Origin: Apis mellifera
Lineage: Eukaryota; Arthropoda; Insecta; Hymenoptera; Apidae
Assembly (NCBI RefSeq): GCF_003254395.2
Contig: NC_037640.1
Span: forward strand, 11,008,789 to 11,072,788
Length of the DNA stretch: 64,000 nt
Reading direction: 5' to 3'
Positions 60,787-64,000 of this stretch are shown piece after piece (within the stretch, counting starts at the first letter, position 1; every line of letters starts with the position of its first letter). A program made the position numbers and the translations under genes. The notes under the pieces are model-generated. The model was not told the origin of the DNA. It saw nothing but the letters and a program-made list of their open reading frames with translations, and did not search any database.

Positions 60787-63700
60787 ATATAAACCTCATG
60801 TAACTGTTGCTATTATTAGACCCTTACTTGGGAACAATAAACTACTTATAAATGAGTAGTTTTCATTGAAAATATATAAACTAATTTTTCTGTGAGATTT
60901 GAAATTATAGGATTATTTGCGATTGTTTATTTGGGGAATGAAAATTTTTAGTCCAAATATTTCACAACATTCATTATCTAGTAATTTATTCGATAGAGCA
61001 CAGATTTCTATTCACATTTATGCTCAGAGATATTACAAAGACAATATACTTATAAATTTTTAGCAAGCACTTAATATTCTATATTTTTCGTTCCTTTAAT
61101 ATCTTAATTTCTTGTTTTATTATAACAAGATAGTTAAACTGTACTTCTATTGTATATATATATAAAGTTGTATATTTCTTCATTTCTAAAATAAGAGTAT
61201 TTGTTTAAATGAGTGAAAAAAAATTTATAATTTTAAATGAAATATAAAAATCATAGACATGAATCTCTTAATTATTTCAAACAAAATTATTCACCATTTC
61301 ATGTGGGTACTTGCTACATGTTAATAAAAAGTATATTAATTTTTTCTTTTTGTTCATTTTTATAGAGAAAAATGTTATTATTTCTGCATGTTTTTTTTTT
61401 TTTTATGTATATCTTTTTGGTTCCTATAAAATTATTTTATCTTTCATTTTAATATCAATGGTATTTTCTAAATGTATGCAAATATATATAAAAAGAATTT
61501 GAGTGCAACATTATATATTTATATAAGATATAGTATATTAGATATTTTATTTTAAAAGATATGTGATTAAATAAAAGACATAATGTTAATGCAGTGTTTT
61601 TTAATTATTAATTATCAATTTCATATAAAAAAAGAAAAGAATATTTAAAAAAAAATTACAAATAATAAAATTATTTTTTCATATAAAAAAATGAAAATAG
61701 CATTAATACCCTATGATTTGGTGATAACTAAGAATTTTTTAAAAATGAAATGAACTCTGTGCCTAACTAATTTCGTATTGGCAAATGAAACAATCGAATA
61801 TGCTGGTGCAACATTATTGATGCAATATGTATAATGAGAAAGTTGCAAAATAGATATAAAAAGATTTTTTAAACGGGGGTTTAATTGCACAAATGCATCG
61901 CAAATATCTTCTTAAGCTGCTAAATCTTGCTTATTAATTGTATTTATTAGGACGGCGTTATCGTATAGCTTAAGTGCTGCGTTATATTAATGCAAGTACG
62001 AATTTCATGTCAAGTTTCATTATAAGTATATTTATTGTTATTATGAAATTAACAATGAAAACATAATCATAAATTTATTTATATTTATTTACAATTTTTG
62101 AAACAAATATATTTTTAAAAAAAATTTTGAATATTAAATTTGAAACTTGACATAATTAAAAATTTTTTATTTAATTTACAAGACAATATGCAATGGTAAA
62201 AAAAAGGTGAGCTAGTGGAGTGCAGACTGTGTTTAGAGGATACCATATGCCATGCCAGCTTGTTTCACAAATTATATTATTGATTAAAGATGATTACTTA
62301 TATTTTCTCTTGCCCTGTCGGTGTTGACAATACATTCTGTTGCTCGAAAGTCAAGTATAGTTTGCTATTCAAGGTCACTGAATTTTTCACTGCAGTCTCG
62401 AGTTTAAATATGTAAGGATATGTGTATTTTGAATTGGATCAAAAACTTGGAATGGTAAGGTTGTTCGGTTAGAATTTAAGAAAATTGTATTAAAAGAACA
62501 CAATAATATATAGCAGGGACTGTAGTGTCAAATGTTAGTACCTTGGAATATACATTGTAGCTTCTCCTGACAATTATATTGCCCTACATAACCCAAGCAA
62601 CATCATGCAATATATTAACTCTTGCAAATTTAATATTTATTTACATTAATTGATAAGCAGAGCATTACTTGTATCACTGTGTTTTTTAAATCATTAAGTT
62701 TGTTTCCTCGCATTGATTCATTCATATCGTATCATTTCTCAAATGATAGTATAATGATATTTAAGAAGCGTCATTATTACATTAAGTGTAAATATGCACT
62801 TATTACATGAGTGACGTGAGAACTGTGTTTAGGCTTCTGAACACTATAATTGTTTCCACAGTTTAACTGTGTGAACTTAATAAGTCAATATTTAAGAGAA
62901 ACAAATTAGGCAATATATTATGATACACACGGGAAACAAATGCAGACAATGTGTATTGGTGGCTGGATTTGCAAATTCTAAGGTTATTACAATCCACAGC
63001 TTTCGCGTCAAATAATGATTTTAATTAGATACACTCTCGTGTTAATGTCTCCTCCGCAAACAGTATCAGAATTATACATATTTCTTAAGAAATTCTTATC
63101 TAATGTTATCTCATAAAACTGATTCCATTTCTTAAATAGGTTTATTTTGATAAAGCCAAAGAAGTGGTGCTTCCTTTAAAAAGTCAATTAATAAGATTTA
63201 TCACCTCATAAATATGCTTTGGTATAATAGTATTATTTAGATAAAATGATGAGATTAAAATAAAATCTTAATTCTTCCTTTAAATACATCAATTCAAGTT
63301 AGAAGATAATTTGAAAAAAAAAAAAAATAGTAAAACGTGCGGAGAATATGATATGTGATACAATCAACAATTTCCATTTATTTTTTATAAGATTAATGAC
63401 TTTGAGCATACAAGGTTTATGTTAACATATCAGAAAACGGCAAGGGGAGTGTACAAATTATAATAACACAAACAAAAAAGGTAGATATATTGTTTGTAGT
63501 AAATGGAGGGTACTCTGAAGATAATTGTAGAAGAATTAAGAACGAGAGCAAGTAGAAGAAGTGGTCTACAATACAAGGCACCCTAGCCTCCAAACACATT
63601 GTTTGCACTCCGCTAAGCTTTGCTAATCGTCGTTTCATTTTTCTATTTACCACTAGTTCTTCATTGATAGCCATTGTCAGTTTTTCATTTTTAAAGTTAC

Positions 63701-64000
63701 TTGAATTAAAATTTAGTGCAGTTTCGTTTTACAATACAAATCAGTATCATTATATCAAACGATTATTTCTATGTAGATTGGTGTGGTTTTACATACCTTG
63801 CTAAATACAACAATCATATTTAAAGATAAATTTCATTTTCTTTCAATAATAAATATCCCAAATTTACATAATGTATATTACTCGTTCAGAGGATTCATAT
63901 TGTAAAAATCTCAAATAATATTAATTTTAACCCGTCCTATTAAAAAACATTTTTAGAAAATCTTTTATACGAGTTCGAATGAAGTTAATTTTAGTGATAT
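60787..64000 (+). other. fs(1)h short-isoform 3' UTR or long-isoform intron
   Basis: No coding exon seen. The first AATAAA is at 60,836-60,841, and later ones could extend the 3' UTR. The stretch is AT-rich with moderate-GC parts at about 62.19-62.6 and 62.8-63.1 kb, and a Pumilio-type TGTAAATA at 62,787-62,794. The 85-codon minus-strand frame at 63,417-63,674 has a plausible ATG but no recognisable domain and was not called as a gene. Confidence 0.5.

Noticed and set aside
63417..63674. An 85-codon minus-strand frame beginning MAINEELVVNRKMKRR
   Set aside because: The start looks plausible, but the remainder is hydrophobic AT-rich translation, splice signals are weak, and it lies in the probable fs(1)h 3' UTR or intron.

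Overview
The window looks like nuclear DNA of a hymenopteran insect, most probably a honeybee (Apis). This is inferred, not searched. The signs are short AT-rich introns, several nuclear copies of AT-rich mitochondrial DNA, a mariner element of the type common in bees, and a BET-family gene with an insect fs(1)h layout. There are no operons, and bacterial features are absent.

Layout. About 1-40.2 kb is gene-poor and patchy in composition, with GC-richer, GAGA- and CpG-bearing segments broken by AT-rich insertions. It holds three mitochondrial insertions (about 1.23-1.75, 11.76-11.95 and 23.49-23.80 kb), two large minisatellites (2.77-3.73 and 13.57-14.32 kb), many microsatellites and several promoter-like patches. 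Two pieces of one minus-strand gene can be supported here: a signal-peptide exon at 40,168-40,255 and an EGF-like exon at 14,493-14,571. Their splice phases agree and they are separated by a 25.6-kb intron. The rest of that gene lies to the left, mostly or wholly outside the window. A possible small secreted-peptide gene on the plus strand (about 19.46-19.98 kb) sits inside this intron.

From 42 kb on, three plus-strand genes can be built exon by exon with consistent phases. (1) An ODAD3/CCDC151-like outer dynein arm docking protein (42,088-47,615; 10 exons, 541 aa) carries an internally deleted mariner in its eighth intron. (2) EMG1/NEP1, the SPOUT-class 18S rRNA pseudouridine N1-methyltransferase (48,715-49,743; 4 exons, 234 aa). 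(3) The BET double-bromodomain gene fs(1)h/BRD2-4 (5' UTR exon ending at 52,205; coding exons 54,532-60,786; 14 coding exons, 899 aa for the short isoform), followed by 3.2 kb that is either its 3' UTR or an intron of a longer isoform.

The three genes act in different processes (ciliary/flagellar motility, ribosome biogenesis, transcription by acetyl-chromatin reading). I see no sign that they form a functional cluster. The most interesting observations are RNA-level: the fs(1)h short-isoform stop lies inside a usable 5' splice site; a 27-nt element in an fs(1)h intron can pair with two separate upstream elements around a 42-nt exon; a moderate-GC island lies in the fs(1)h 5' intron; and three introns can be retained in frame or have unusual ends. 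I did not find a convincing wholly new system.
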